DNA from: Caballeronia hypogeia
GTDB taxonomy: Bacteria > Pseudomonadota > Gammaproteobacteria > Burkholderiales > Burkholderiaceae
Reading direction: 5' to 3'
NCBI RefSeq assembly: GCF_001544875.2
Contig: NZ_FCOA02000034.1
Location: forward strand, 1 to 64,000
DNA: 64,000 bases
Notes under the pieces: model-generated
The model's database searches: none
What the model was told of the DNA's origin: nothing
Seen by the model: only the letters and a program-made list of their open reading frames with translations
Part shown: in pieces, positions 1 to 7,713 of the stretch
Layout of the letters: each line of letters starts with the position of its first letter
Numbering within the stretch: position 1 is the stretch's first letter
Translations under genes and position numbers: made by a program

Positions 1-53
1 TCCCGAAGAACCAGCCGCACTTGCATCAAGCGCCCACACTTATCGGCTGTTAG

Positions 54-190
54 TTTTTAAAGAGCACATCGCAAAACCGAGTCATCACATCAACTTCCGT
101 CTTGCGTCGCTGCGTTGTCAGCAGCAGAGAAACGAGATTATGACTAACCGATGACGCTCCCGCAACCCCCTCTCGCAAATTATTTTTTTC
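54..190 (-). promoter_or_regulatory. rRNA operon promoter and boxA leader (16S lies beyond the left edge)
   Basis: Read on the minus strand, an A/T-rich UP-like element (177-190) precedes a -35 TTGCGG (160-165), a 17-bp spacer and a -10 CATAAT (137-142). Downstream the transcript carries a boxA-like TGCTCTTTAAAAA (54-66) and then ACTAACAGCCGATAAGTGTG, which I recognise as the leader preceding 16S rRNA in Burkholderia-type rrn operons. boxA recruits the Nus antitermination complex in rRNA operons. The 16S gene itself is not in the window. A spacer boxA before 23S is the alternative, but a full promoter directly upstream favours the 16S leader. Confidence 0.8.
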
Positions 191-293
191 TGCGTCCGCC
201 CGGTGCATCCGAACACCCAATTTCCAGGCTAGGGGTTTCGAACGCCGAATTCCCTGAATGATCTCCTCGCCCGCAAATCAATAACCGGGCAAC

Positions 294-668
294 TCAGCTT
301 CCGAAGAACGGCGAACAGAAGCCGGCAGGCCCGACGCAATCCGCAGCCGACGTCGCGTCGTGCTTCATCGACATAGGCATGCGCGCCGAGCTCGCACTCG
401 AGGCCGCGCCGCCGGCGTGCGTGCCGCCATAGGCTTCGTTGGCTTCGTTCGTGTTCTGTTGTGCGGCGACTTTCGCCTCCGCAGCCTGGATGTCGGCGGG
501 ATAGTTGGCTTGCTCGCCCATTGCAGGCGAGTATCCGGCGCGTTCGAGCTGCACGAGCTCCGCCTTCACTTGAGCGCGCGTGAGCGGACCGTTCTGGCTT
601 TGCGCGAAAGCGAAGGTGGGCGCCGCGACGACGGCGAGAGACACGACGAGTTTGGCGATGACGTTCAT
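294..668 (-). CDS. DUF4148 domain exported protein
   Basis: A 124-residue protein with an N-terminal signal peptide (hydrophobic core LVVSLAVVAAPTFAFA, cleavage likely after AFA near residue 22) and the DUF4148 pattern that follows it, LTRAQVKAELVQLERAGYSP with a downstream YPADIQAAEAKVAAQ. This family is abundant in Burkholderiaceae as small periplasmic proteins without a defined role. The start has a GGAG-containing ribosome binding site about 8 nt upstream. It is a single gene between the rrn promoter and the acylase gene. The C-terminal half is low-complexity Ala/Ser/Gly and ends in a short Cys-containing tail. Family call is firm, function unknown. Confidence 0.85.
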   Translation of the reverse strand: MNVIAKLVVSLAVVAAPTFAFAQSQNGPLTRAQVKAELVQLERAGYSPAMGEQANYPADIQAAEAKVAAQQNTNEANEAYGGTHAGGAASSASSARMPMSMKHDATSAADCVGPAGFCSPFFGS

Positions 669-1079
669 GATGTTCCGACTCCGATAGAAAAGGTTGACCG
701 GATCGCGAGCGATCCACGAACCTCATCGAACGCACAGGGCCCTTGCGCGGCTTCGACTCACTCGACTTACGTTTCAAGTTGTGAGGCTTCGAATGGTTAA
801 CCCGGGCACACGGCGATCTATTCCCGCAGCGGAACGGAATTTCCTTGGGCATCGCGCGATGCGTCCGTTACGGCCGGGCGTCGCTATCGAATAGAAACAT
901 CAAGCAGGGAACGAGAAGAGAAGCGCGGAGGACGAACCGGATGAGGAGTCCGGCAAGGCGCCAGCCAGCACCCGTCCACCGCATCGCTATTGTGAAGCAA
1001 GACGGCGCGAAGATCAGCGCCGCCCGCGTTGAAGATGCCTTGCCGATCTCGCAACAATGGCGCAGCGGGGCGCGCGTGC
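669..1079. other. Intergenic region, no gene recognised
   Basis: This stretch lies between the start of the DUF4148 gene and the stop of the acylase gene, both on the minus strand. Several short overlapping open frames exist on both strands, but they are Arg/Ala-rich frame shadows with no recognisable motif. The part next to 669 must carry the DUF4148 promoter; I could not fix a convincing -35/-10 pair. Confidence 0.5.
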
Positions 1080-3503
1080 TCAGTGCGTATCCGGCACGAG
1101 ATGCACGCGCTTCTCGGTCGCGGCCTCGACGGCCGCACGCGAATACAGCAACGGGAAATACTCCCCTTTGAGCCACATCTGCGCGAGGTCGCGATAGTGC
1201 GGGCTATCCGGATCACCCGACTCGCCTGGCAGATTCACGGCGCGCGAGTCATCCCAGTTGCCGACATCGACGACCACACGAAACGACGGTCCGTTCGTCT
1301 CTCGGAAATCGCTCGCGCGATAGGTGGACTGATTCGGCGTGTACGCGCTGCCGCCCTTGCCTATGGGGCCGACGTTGAGTTTGGCGCGCATGTCGGCATC
1401 GACGGCATCGGCGAGCGGGTGCGCATTCAGGTTCGTCTGCAGCTTGCCCCATTGCCACTGACTCGCATCGTCGCCTTGCAGACGACGCATCTCCGCATAG
1501 GCATCATGCAGGCTCGACAACATCACGGCATCGCGCTTGCGCCGTGCGTCATCGCCGAAGCGTGTCTCGGGACGCTCGAGCGTATCGAGCATGACGGCGG
1601 TATCCGGTGCGCCGAACGCCGCCGCCGCGCTCTTCGGCAACACCGCCTCCTTGAACGCGCGTCCGAGATGTCGCGACAACCAGACTTCCTCCAGCGCCGC
1701 TTGCGGAGAGTCAGCACCCATGTGCGCATCCCAGCCCTTGAGCATTGCGAGCGCGGCGCGCGTGTCCTCGTCATCGCTTGAAAGCGGCGCAAGCAAGGCC
1801 ACGAGACGGCGCGCTGGAATCGACACGATGTCGTTCTGCAAGCGCTCCGAGTCCTCGATCGACACCTTGGGCGACGCTTTCAGTACCTCGTCGATGCGCT
1901 GATGACGCGATCCGTTGGTCCATTCGAAACCGAGCTTGCGCTCCGCATACGGATAACCCGCAGGCAGATTCATCTCGTTCGACGTGGTGAAGTAGCCTTG
2001 CGCGGGGTTGTACACGGACGGCATCGCATCGCGCGGCCAGAAGCCGTCCCATTCATAGCGACCGTCGCCCGGCACCGGCATCAGGCCATCCCAGTTCGGG
2101 CGTCTGGGCGCAAGTCCGCTCGGCACCCAGCCGATGTTGCCGTCCTTGTCCGCATAGACCTGGTTGACCGTCGGCGCGCCCCAGGTCGCAAGCGCGGCCT
2201 TGAATTGCGCGTAGTTCTTCGCACGGATGTAGCGCATCGAATCGAAGTACGGCGACATGCCCGGAGACAGCCACGCGGTACGCACCGCAAACGCGCGATG
2301 CTTGCTCTCTTCCGTGTAGATCACGGGACCGTGCCGCGTGAACAGCAAGTCCGCGCTCACGGGCGTCCCGTCACGCACCGCGATCCGCTCATGTACGACT
2401 CGCATCGGCTCCCATTTGCCCTTGTAGCGATATTCGCGCGGATTCGCCGGATTCAGCTCATACACATAGAGGTCTTCCTGATCGATGTTGAAGATCGTGA
2501 GACCGTATGCAATGGAACCGTTATGCCCGATCGAAATGCCCGGCGCGGAAGGCTCGCCCGCACCGATGATATCGAGGGTCGGCGTGCTGATCTGCTGGAT
2601 GTATCTCAAGCTCGGCGCGGCGTAGGCGCGATGCGGATCGTTCGCCATGATCGCGCGGCCGGTGGCCGATTTCGACGGCGCGATTACCCAGTTGTTGCTG
2701 CCTTCGGTGACTTCCTCGGGATTGTCGGCCGCGGCGATGATCGTGGTCGTTGCGTCCGCGCTTTTCAACGATTCCTTCGTCACATGCACGCCCTGCGTCG
2801 CGAGCGTGAAGACCTTGAGGACGTCGTCGGGGAGACAGGGATCGAGGCCCTCGGGCATCTGCGCTTTCCAGGACGGCTGAAGGCCGAAGCGCACGTTGTC
2901 CGAGTCGAGCGAACTCTTGCAGGCGACACGCGCACGCGCCACTTCGCTGGTCAGATTTCGGGTGAGACCATGACTGCGGATGCGCACGATGTCGTCCGCG
3001 CTCCATTTCGCGGGCCAATAGCCAATCTTGCGGAACTCATAGGGCATGCGGTCCGGATGCGCCGCGAGCCAGCCGATGTATGCGTTCACGCCGGCCGCGA
3101 AGCGGGTCGCGGCAGGCTTCGCATCGGGCCCGTAGCGTTGCCATTCCTTCGCCATGTCGCCGCGATAAAGGAAGAGGCGCGTGGCCTTGTCCTGCTCCAC
3201 ATAGGCGGGACCGAAGACCTCCGCAAGCTCGCCGAGGCCGCGTCTGCGCCACAGATCGATCTGAAACAGACGATCGCGCGCCGCGTTGAAGCCTTGCACG
3301 AAGAAGGCATCGCTGTCGTTGGCCGCGAAAATATGCGGCACACCCCAGCGGTCGATCAGGATATCGGATGGCTGCGACAGGCCCGCGACAGTGATGGTTT
3401 CGTCGCTCGCCGTGTCCGCGTATGCAATTCTTGCCGTCAGCGGCGCCATCATCAGCGTGCCCGCGACGAGCGCGAGCAGACGTTGCCCCTTCTTTCCCTT
3501 CAT
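1080..3503 (-). CDS. Secreted penicillin acylase / acyl-homoserine-lactone acylase family Ntn hydrolase
   Basis: Family members are periplasmic amidases that hydrolyse acyl amides such as beta-lactam side chains or N-acyl-homoserine lactones; the substrate here cannot be read from sequence. The 807-residue precursor has a signal peptide (LLALVAGTLMMAPLTARIAYA). The autoproteolytic site is visible at EGSNNWVIAPSKS: Ser269 would become the N-terminal nucleophile of the beta chain, followed by the family ANDPH. The length fits the alpha-spacer-beta precursor layout. I chose the ATG at 3503 because it starts directly before the signal peptide and has GGAGACG upstream; an upstream in-frame ATG at 3569 would add 22 polar residues. 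It appears monocistronic. Confidence 0.85.
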   Translation of the reverse strand: MKGKKGQRLLALVAGTLMMAPLTARIAYADTASDETITVAGLSQPSDILIDRWGVPHIFAANDSDAFFVQGFNAARDRLFQIDLWRRRGLGELAEVFGPAYVEQDKATRLFLYRGDMAKEWQRYGPDAKPAATRFAAGVNAYIGWLAAHPDRMPYEFRKIGYWPAKWSADDIVRIRSHGLTRNLTSEVARARVACKSSLDSDNVRFGLQPSWKAQMPEGLDPCLPDDVLKVFTLATQGVHVTKESLKSADATTTIIAAADNPEEVTEGSNNWVIAPSKSATGRAIMANDPHRAYAAPSLRYIQQISTPTLDIIGAGEPSAPGISIGHNGSIAYGLTIFNIDQEDLYVYELNPANPREYRYKGKWEPMRVVHERIAVRDGTPVSADLLFTRHGPVIYTEESKHRAFAVRTAWLSPGMSPYFDSMRYIRAKNYAQFKAALATWGAPTVNQVYADKDGNIGWVPSGLAPRRPNWDGLMPVPGDGRYEWDGFWPRDAMPSVYNPAQGYFTTSNEMNLPAGYPYAERKLGFEWTNGSRHQRIDEVLKASPKVSIEDSERLQNDIVSIPARRLVALLAPLSSDDEDTRAALAMLKGWDAHMGADSPQAALEEVWLSRHLGRAFKEAVLPKSAAAAFGAPDTAVMLDTLERPETRFGDDARRKRDAVMLSSLHDAYAEMRRLQGDDASQWQWGKLQTNLNAHPLADAVDADMRAKLNVGPIGKGGSAYTPNQSTYRASDFRETNGPSFRVVVDVGNWDDSRAVNLPGESGDPDSPHYRDLAQMWLKGEYFPLLYSRAAVEAATEKRVHLVPDTH

Positions 3504-3678
3504 GGGTGCGTCTCCTTCTTTTAGGTGTTGATCAGGATCTCGCGATATCGCAATGTAATTCGAATGCAATCGACGCGCAAAGGCTGATCGAATCCCGCAT
3601 GTCGATTCAGCGAGCTCTTGATCGTCGTGGTACGGAGGCGTCTAACCGGATCCGCACCCCTAGCAAAGGAGATATCTG

Positions 3679-4059
3679 ATGACCACAACCGCCGAAATCC
3701 TCGATCCTGTCGAGATAGCCAGGCGCGTGTACGAGGCCTATGTCACGAAGAACCGCGCCGCGATCGAGGCGATCATCGCCGATGATTTCCACTTCACCAG
3801 TCCGCGCGACAACCGCCTCGATCGCGCAACCTACTTCGCGCGTTGCTGGCCGAATTCGCATATCACGGAAGAGTTCCGGTTCGTTCATCTGGTTCGCGAC
3901 GGGGAGCGCGTGTTCGTCACCTACGATCTGCGCATGAAGGACGATGGCGCATTCCGCAACACCGAGATTCTCACTATCCGGAACGGCAAGCTGGTCGAAG
4001 CAGAAGTGTTCTTCGGGTGGATGATTCCGCATGAAGCACCGGAGGGCGGGCACATTTGA
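3679..4059 (+). CDS. SnoaL-like / nuclear transport factor 2 fold protein
   Basis: The 126-residue sequence has the layout of small NTF2-like proteins: an N-terminal helix with YVTKNRAAIEAIIADDFHFTSP, then a beta-rich half (ERVFVTYDLRMKDDGAFRNTEILTIRNGKLVEAEVFFGW). Members act as small isomerases, hydrolases or binding domains, so substrate cannot be inferred. The ATG is preceded by a strong AAAGGAG ribosome binding site. It is transcribed away from the acylase gene. Immediately downstream is a decayed phospholipase C fragment, so this locus may have lost former partners. Confidence 0.75.
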   Translation: MTTTAEILDPVEIARRVYEAYVTKNRAAIEAIIADDFHFTSPRDNRLDRATYFARCWPNSHITEEFRFVHLVRDGERVFVTYDLRMKDDGAFRNTEILTIRNGKLVEAEVFFGWMIPHEAPEGGHI

Positions 4060-4069
4060 TTTGATTCGG

Positions 4070-4317
4070 ATGTCGAATCGTGACGACTTCTTCTATCATG
4101 TCGTGCCGCCGCAACCGCCGACATCGCGCGCGGCAGCTATACCGTCGACAACTTGACCTTCGGACTCGGGCCGCGCGTAACAATGACGATCGTCTCGCCG
4201 TGGACCAAGGGCGGCTTCGTGTGCTCGCAGGTGTTCGCTCACACTTCGGTGATCCGCTTCATCGAAGGGCGCTTCAATGTGATGGAGCCGAACATCACGG
4301 CCTGGCGCCGCGTGGTG
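4070..4317 (+). pseudogene. Fragment of phosphocholine-type phospholipase C (frameshifted remnant)
   Basis: From 4070 one frame reads NRDDFFYHVVPPQPP, matching the conserved NDGFFDHVVPP segment of bacterial acid-phosphatase-superfamily phospholipases C. A frame change near 4109-4120 then gives GLGPRVTMTIVSPWTKGG and HTSVIRFIEGRF followed by EPNITAWRR, the family's distal conserved block. Similarity stops at about 4317. The N-terminal several hundred residues and the C-terminal domains are absent, so this is a roughly 80-codon relic. The motif match is by recall and was not aligned. Confidence 0.75.
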
Positions 4318-4568
4318 CCCGCGCGCCGCCCGCCGCGACGGTCGAGGAAACGTGGGTGCTCGCCGCCAGCCACCATAGGTATGACCTGAGCGTAAGCGAT
4401 CGCAACGACGCCCGCCTCTCGCGCAGAAATCGCGGGATACGTCGAAAGCCGAGCATCACCGCCCCGGCCGCCCCCGCCGGTCACAACGGCAGGCTAAGTG
4501 ACTTGAACCCGCCCCCAAGGGACCGAATCGCATCGAACGGATTCGAATCGGGGCGGGATCCGCATTAT

Positions 4569-4739
4569 CTATTCGTCCTTTCGCGGATGTTCCTGTAGCG
4601 CCGCTTCGCGAATGATCTCCGCGAATTTCTCCAGGGCCTGCAACGGGCCACTGACGCTGTTGTATTCCTGAGTGCCGATCCGACCTTCCAGTACGACCGA
4701 AAAGCCGCAGTCCTGCGCCAATTCCAAAAGCTTATCCAT
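4569..4739 (-). CDS. Small hypothetical protein (56 aa)
   Basis: A compact 56-residue acidic protein (MDKLLELAQDCGFSVVLEGRIGTQEYNSV...) with a helix, a short beta segment and a second amphipathic helix, without signal peptide or membrane segment. I chose the ATG at 4739, which has GAGG nine nt upstream; longer frames to 4775 or 4777 add unconvincing residues. Balanced composition (not the Arg/Ala bias of frame shadows) supports that it is real. No family recognised. It is divergent from the PAP2 gene across about 200 bp that contain a perfect 14-bp dyad. Confidence 0.55.
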   Translation of the reverse strand: MDKLLELAQDCGFSVVLEGRIGTQEYNSVSGPLQALEKFAEIIREAALQEHPRKDE

Positions 4740-4810
4740 ATCGCATTCGCCTCTTTGTCGCATATTGCGCAGCACAAGAAATGCCTGCCTGAAGAACTCT
4801 TTGCGCTTTC

Positions 4811-4824
4811 ATTAGCTCGCTAAT
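4811..4824. promoter_or_regulatory. Perfect dyad ATTAGC-TC-GCTAAT, operator candidate
   Basis: A 6-2-6 perfect inverted repeat sits in the divergent intergenic region between the 56-aa protein gene and the PAP2 phosphatase gene. The position suits a repressor or activator site for either gene. The binding protein is not known and chance occurrence cannot be excluded. Confidence 0.3.
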
Positions 4825-4939
4825 ACAGATTCGCAATTCGTGCCGTTTTCCGCGTTATGCGCGGCGGCGCACTAACAAATGTGCGATTCCGCTCATATTC
4901 TTTTCATGCAACAGTCATAAACGGATGGAGTAGTGAGAA

Positions 4940-5635
4940 GTGAATGCGTTTGATATAGCAATTCAAACCTGGCTGGTAAGTATTGCGTCTTCGTCTGTCA
5001 TATTTACTCACGCAGTGCACGCAATTGCTGACTTTTACCTGGCCAAAGGTGTCATTCCGCTCGCCATTTTGTGGGCAATCTGGTTCAGGCCCGGAGAGAC
5101 ACTGAGATGGCGCCGCGAAATGGTGATCTGTATTTTGTGCGCTGCGCTTATCGCGTTTCTGCTCGGCAGGCTTTTAGCGCTTACCTTGCCGTTTCGAATG
5201 CGGCCGATCTACGATCCGAATCTTCACCTGAGCTTTTCGCTTCCGGATACAACCGGCAAATTCCTCCGCATGTGGAGTTCGTTTCCCAGTGATCACGCCG
5301 CGCTGTGGATGGCAATCGCAGTGGGCATCTTCCTCGTCTGGCGCTGGGTCGGCGTGCTCGCGATTATTCATTGCGTCGTCTTCGTGTGCCTGCCGCGCGT
5401 CTATCTGGGATTGCATTACCCGACTGATGTGATCGGGGGCGCGGTGATCGGCGCGCTCTGCGCGTGGCTCCTCACGCGCGCGCCGTTGCGCACGCGCATC
5501 GCGCCGCTCCTCGTGCGCTTCATGGAATACCGTCCGGCCGTAGGCTACATGCTCGCATTCCTGTTGTTCTTCGAACTCGCGACGATGTTCGACGAGCCGC
5601 GCGTGATCGCCATGTCGGTCATCAAGGCGCTGTAA
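4940..5635 (+). CDS. PAP2-family membrane phosphatase (undecaprenyl-diphosphatase-like)
   Basis: A polytopic membrane protein of 231 residues carrying the PAP2 signature: the SFPSDHAALW motif and the distal RVYLGLHYPTDVIGG, whose histidines form the phosphatase site. Relatives (BcrC, YbjG, PgpB types) dephosphorylate undecaprenyl diphosphate or other lipid phosphates at the outer face of the inner membrane, recycling the carrier for peptidoglycan and polysaccharide synthesis. The usual first motif K-x6-RP is represented by a variant near LPFRMRPIYDP. The start is GTG with GGAG nine nt upstream. It appears monocistronic, ending at a strong terminator. Confidence 0.85.
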   Translation: MNAFDIAIQTWLVSIASSSVIFTHAVHAIADFYLAKGVIPLAILWAIWFRPGETLRWRREMVICILCAALIAFLLGRLLALTLPFRMRPIYDPNLHLSFSLPDTTGKFLRMWSSFPSDHAALWMAIAVGIFLVWRWVGVLAIIHCVVFVCLPRVYLGLHYPTDVIGGAVIGALCAWLLTRAPLRTRIAPLLVRFMEYRPAVGYMLAFLLFFELATMFDEPRVIAMSVIKAL

Positions 5636-5659
5636 CCCCTCCCCCCCCGATTTTTCAAC

Positions 5660-5697
5660 GCACGCGCCCCAACGGGCGCGTGCTCTTCTATTCTTTT
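5660..5697 (+). terminator. Rho-independent terminator of the PAP2 gene
   Basis: GCACGCGCCC (5660-5669), a CAAC loop and GGGCGCGTGC (5674-5683) form a perfect 10-bp GC-rich stem followed by a pyrimidine/T-rich tract (5684-5697). It lies 25 bp after the PAP2 stop, next to a run of eight C. Confidence 0.85.
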
Positions 5698-5737
5698 CCT
5701 GACACGCCGACGGAGCGGTAAAAAGAACGCGCCGCGC

Positions 5738-5779
5738 TTGACACCGATTCCATGCTTCATTTATTGTTTGGTAGACCAA
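5738..5779 (+). promoter_or_regulatory. Promoter with palindromic operator upstream of the export operon
   Basis: TTGACA at 5738-5743 and TATTGT at 5762-5767 (18-bp spacer) make a plausible sigma-70 promoter. TTGGT-AG-ACCAA (5768-5779), a perfect 5-2-5 dyad immediately after the -10, would block initiation when bound. Sites of this shape are typical of TetR-family repressors controlling efflux genes, but no TetR gene is adjacent. Confidence 0.5.
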
Positions 5780-5815
5780 CCAACATCGAAGTTCATTGCA
5801 TTCGTGGAGCGCGCC

Positions 5816-6772
5816 ATGAGCCGCATTTCCGGCACACCGATCTGCCTGCTGCTCGCCGCGGCGCTCGTTGCGTGCTCCCATCAGGACCGCGACGGCTATC
5901 AGGGCTATGTCGAGGGAGAGTTCGTCTATCTCGGCTCATCTCAGTCGGGCAAGCTCACCGAGTTATCCGCCACGCGCGGGCAGACGCTGCACGCTGGCAC
6001 AGGCGCCTTCGCCCTCGAATCCGCCGATGAAACCGCCGCTCTGGATCAGGCGAAGCGCCAGCTCGCCGCCGCGCAATCGCAACTCGATGACATGCTCACG
6101 GGCAAGCGCGCCCCGGAAGTAGCCTCGGTACGCGCGCAACTCGCCCAGGCACGCGCGAACGCCCGCAAGGCCGCCTTGCAGTTGAGCCGCGACGCGGCGC
6201 AGTTCGGCGTGGGCGGCATCGCCCGAGGACAGCTCGACGACTCTCGTGCGAACGCCGAGGCCACCGCCGCGCAAGTCCGCGATCTCGGCGAACAGGTCGA
6301 AATCGCTCGCCTGCCCGGACGGCCGCAGCAGATCGGCGCGCAGCGCGCGCAAGTGGCGGCCGCACAGGCCGCAGTCGCGCAGGCCCAGTGGAAGCTCGAT
6401 CAGAAGCGCGTCGCCGCGCCAGCGGAAGGACTGGTGTACGACACGCTTTATCGCGTGGGCGAATGGGTTCAGGCGGGAAGTCCCGTCGTGCAGATGCTGC
6501 CGCCGCAAAACGTGAAGGTGCGTTTCTTCGTACCCGAAGCCGTCGTGGGGAGTCTCGCGACAGGGCGCGCGATAACCATCCATTGCGACGGATGCGCCGA
6601 AGACGTGCCTGCGAAGATCACCTATGTGTCGAATCAGGCGGAATATACGCCGCCGGTCATCTACAGCAACGAGAGCCGCTCGAAGCTCGTGTTCATGGTC
6701 GAAGCGCATCCGCAGCCAGCCGATGCAGCGAAGCTTCATCCCGGCCAGCCCGTGGCGGTGAGGCTGCAATGA
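5816..6772 (+). CDS. HlyD-family membrane fusion lipoprotein of an ABC export system
   Basis: This 318-residue periplasmic adaptor should bridge the inner-membrane ABC transporter encoded next with the outer-membrane factor. The ATG at 5816 precedes a lipoprotein signal ending in LVAC (Cys20), so it is probably lipid-anchored. Residues about 70-190 are a long Ala/Gln/Arg-rich coiled-coil hairpin; the flanking half-lipoyl and beta-barrel parts are seen as GYVEGEFVYLGSSQSGKL and APAEGLVYDTLYRVGEWVQAGSPVVQM. The architecture matches YhiI/YbhG-type adaptors. Its stop codon overlaps the ATG of the ATPase gene (ATGA), implying translational coupling. Confidence 0.9.
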   Translation: MSRISGTPICLLLAAALVACSHQDRDGYQGYVEGEFVYLGSSQSGKLTELSATRGQTLHAGTGAFALESADETAALDQAKRQLAAAQSQLDDMLTGKRAPEVASVRAQLAQARANARKAALQLSRDAAQFGVGGIARGQLDDSRANAEATAAQVRDLGEQVEIARLPGRPQQIGAQRAQVAAAQAAVAQAQWKLDQKRVAAPAEGLVYDTLYRVGEWVQAGSPVVQMLPPQNVKVRFFVPEAVVGSLATGRAITIHCDGCAEDVPAKITYVSNQAEYTPPVIYSNESRSKLVFMVEAHPQPADAAKLHPGQPVAVRLQ

Positions 6773-7713
6773 GCGGGCACGAAACCCAGTACGTCATCGA
6801 CGTGCACGATCTCAACAAGCATTTCGGCGACAAGCACGTCGTCAACAACGTGACGCTGCAAGTGGCGCGCGGCGAGATCTTCGGCTTTCTAGGCCCCAAC
6901 GGCAGCGGCAAGACGACCTCCATCCGCCTGATGTGCGGGCTGCTCACGCCCGATTCGGGCAGCGGGACGTGTCTCGGCTATGACATCGTGCGCGAAAGCG
7001 AAGAGATCAAGCGAAACGTCGGCTATATGACGCAGCGGTTTTCGTACTGGGAGGATCTGACGATCCGCGAGAATCTCGACTTCGTCGCGCGCATCTATCA
7101 GATGAAGAACCGGCGCGAGGCCGTCGACCGCTCGCTCGAAGCACTCGGCCTGCAAAGCCGCGCGAAACAATTGACGGGCTCGCTCTCGGGCGGATGGAAG
7201 CAGCGTCTCGCGCTCGCCGCCTGCATGCTACATGAACCAAAGCTGCTGCTGCTCGACGAACCCACCGCCGGCGTCGATCCCACCGCGCGCCGCGACTTCT
7301 GGGAAGAGCTGCATCGTCTCGCTGCGCAAGGCATCTCCGTGCTGGTCAGCACGCACTATATGGATGAAGCCGAGCGCTGCCACAAGCTCGCTTATATCGC
7401 TTACGGCAAGCTGCTCGCGCAGGGCACGGCCAGTGAAGTGATCGCCTCGCAGAATCTCGCCACGTGGGTCATACACGGCGAGCGTCTCAGCGCGCTCTCG
7501 GAGCGTCTGCGCAAGACGCCCGGCGTCGATCAGACGGTGGTGTTCGGCGCCGCGCTGCATGTGAGCGGCAGCGATCACGCCGCGCTCGAACAGGCCGTGC
7601 GCGATGCGACCAAAGACGGCGCGACGCACGCCGAGCCCGTCGAAACCGGTCTCGAGGATGTCTTCATCTATCTGATGAGCCATTCGACCGACAACTTCAA
7701 GGTGGCGTCATGA
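6769..7713 (+). CDS. ABC transporter ATP-binding protein
   Basis: A 314-residue ATPase that would energise export by the adjacent ABC-2 permease. Walker A is GPNGSGKT near residue 43, the signature is LSGGWKQR, Walker B LLLLDEPTAGVDP, and the switch histidine is in STHYMDEAERC. The C-terminal 70 residues form the extra domain common in drug/Na-type (CcmA-like) ATPases. It overlaps the genes on both sides by four bases, so the operon is translationally coupled. Single-domain architecture distinguishes it from E. coli RbbA, whose two ATPase domains are fused to the permease. Confidence 0.92.
   Translation: MSGHETQYVIDVHDLNKHFGDKHVVNNVTLQVARGEIFGFLGPNGSGKTTSIRLMCGLLTPDSGSGTCLGYDIVRESEEIKRNVGYMTQRFSYWEDLTIRENLDFVARIYQMKNRREAVDRSLEALGLQSRAKQLTGSLSGGWKQRLALAACMLHEPKLLLLDEPTAGVDPTARRDFWEELHRLAAQGISVLVSTHYMDEAERCHKLAYIAYGKLLAQGTASEVIASQNLATWVIHGERLSALSERLRKTPGVDQTVVFGAALHVSGSDHAALEQAVRDATKDGATHAEPVETGLEDVFIYLMSHSTDNFKVAS

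Noticed and set aside
1902..3524. 540-codon plus-strand frame opposite the acylase
   Set aside because: Shadow of the acylase gene; it lacks any recognisable feature.
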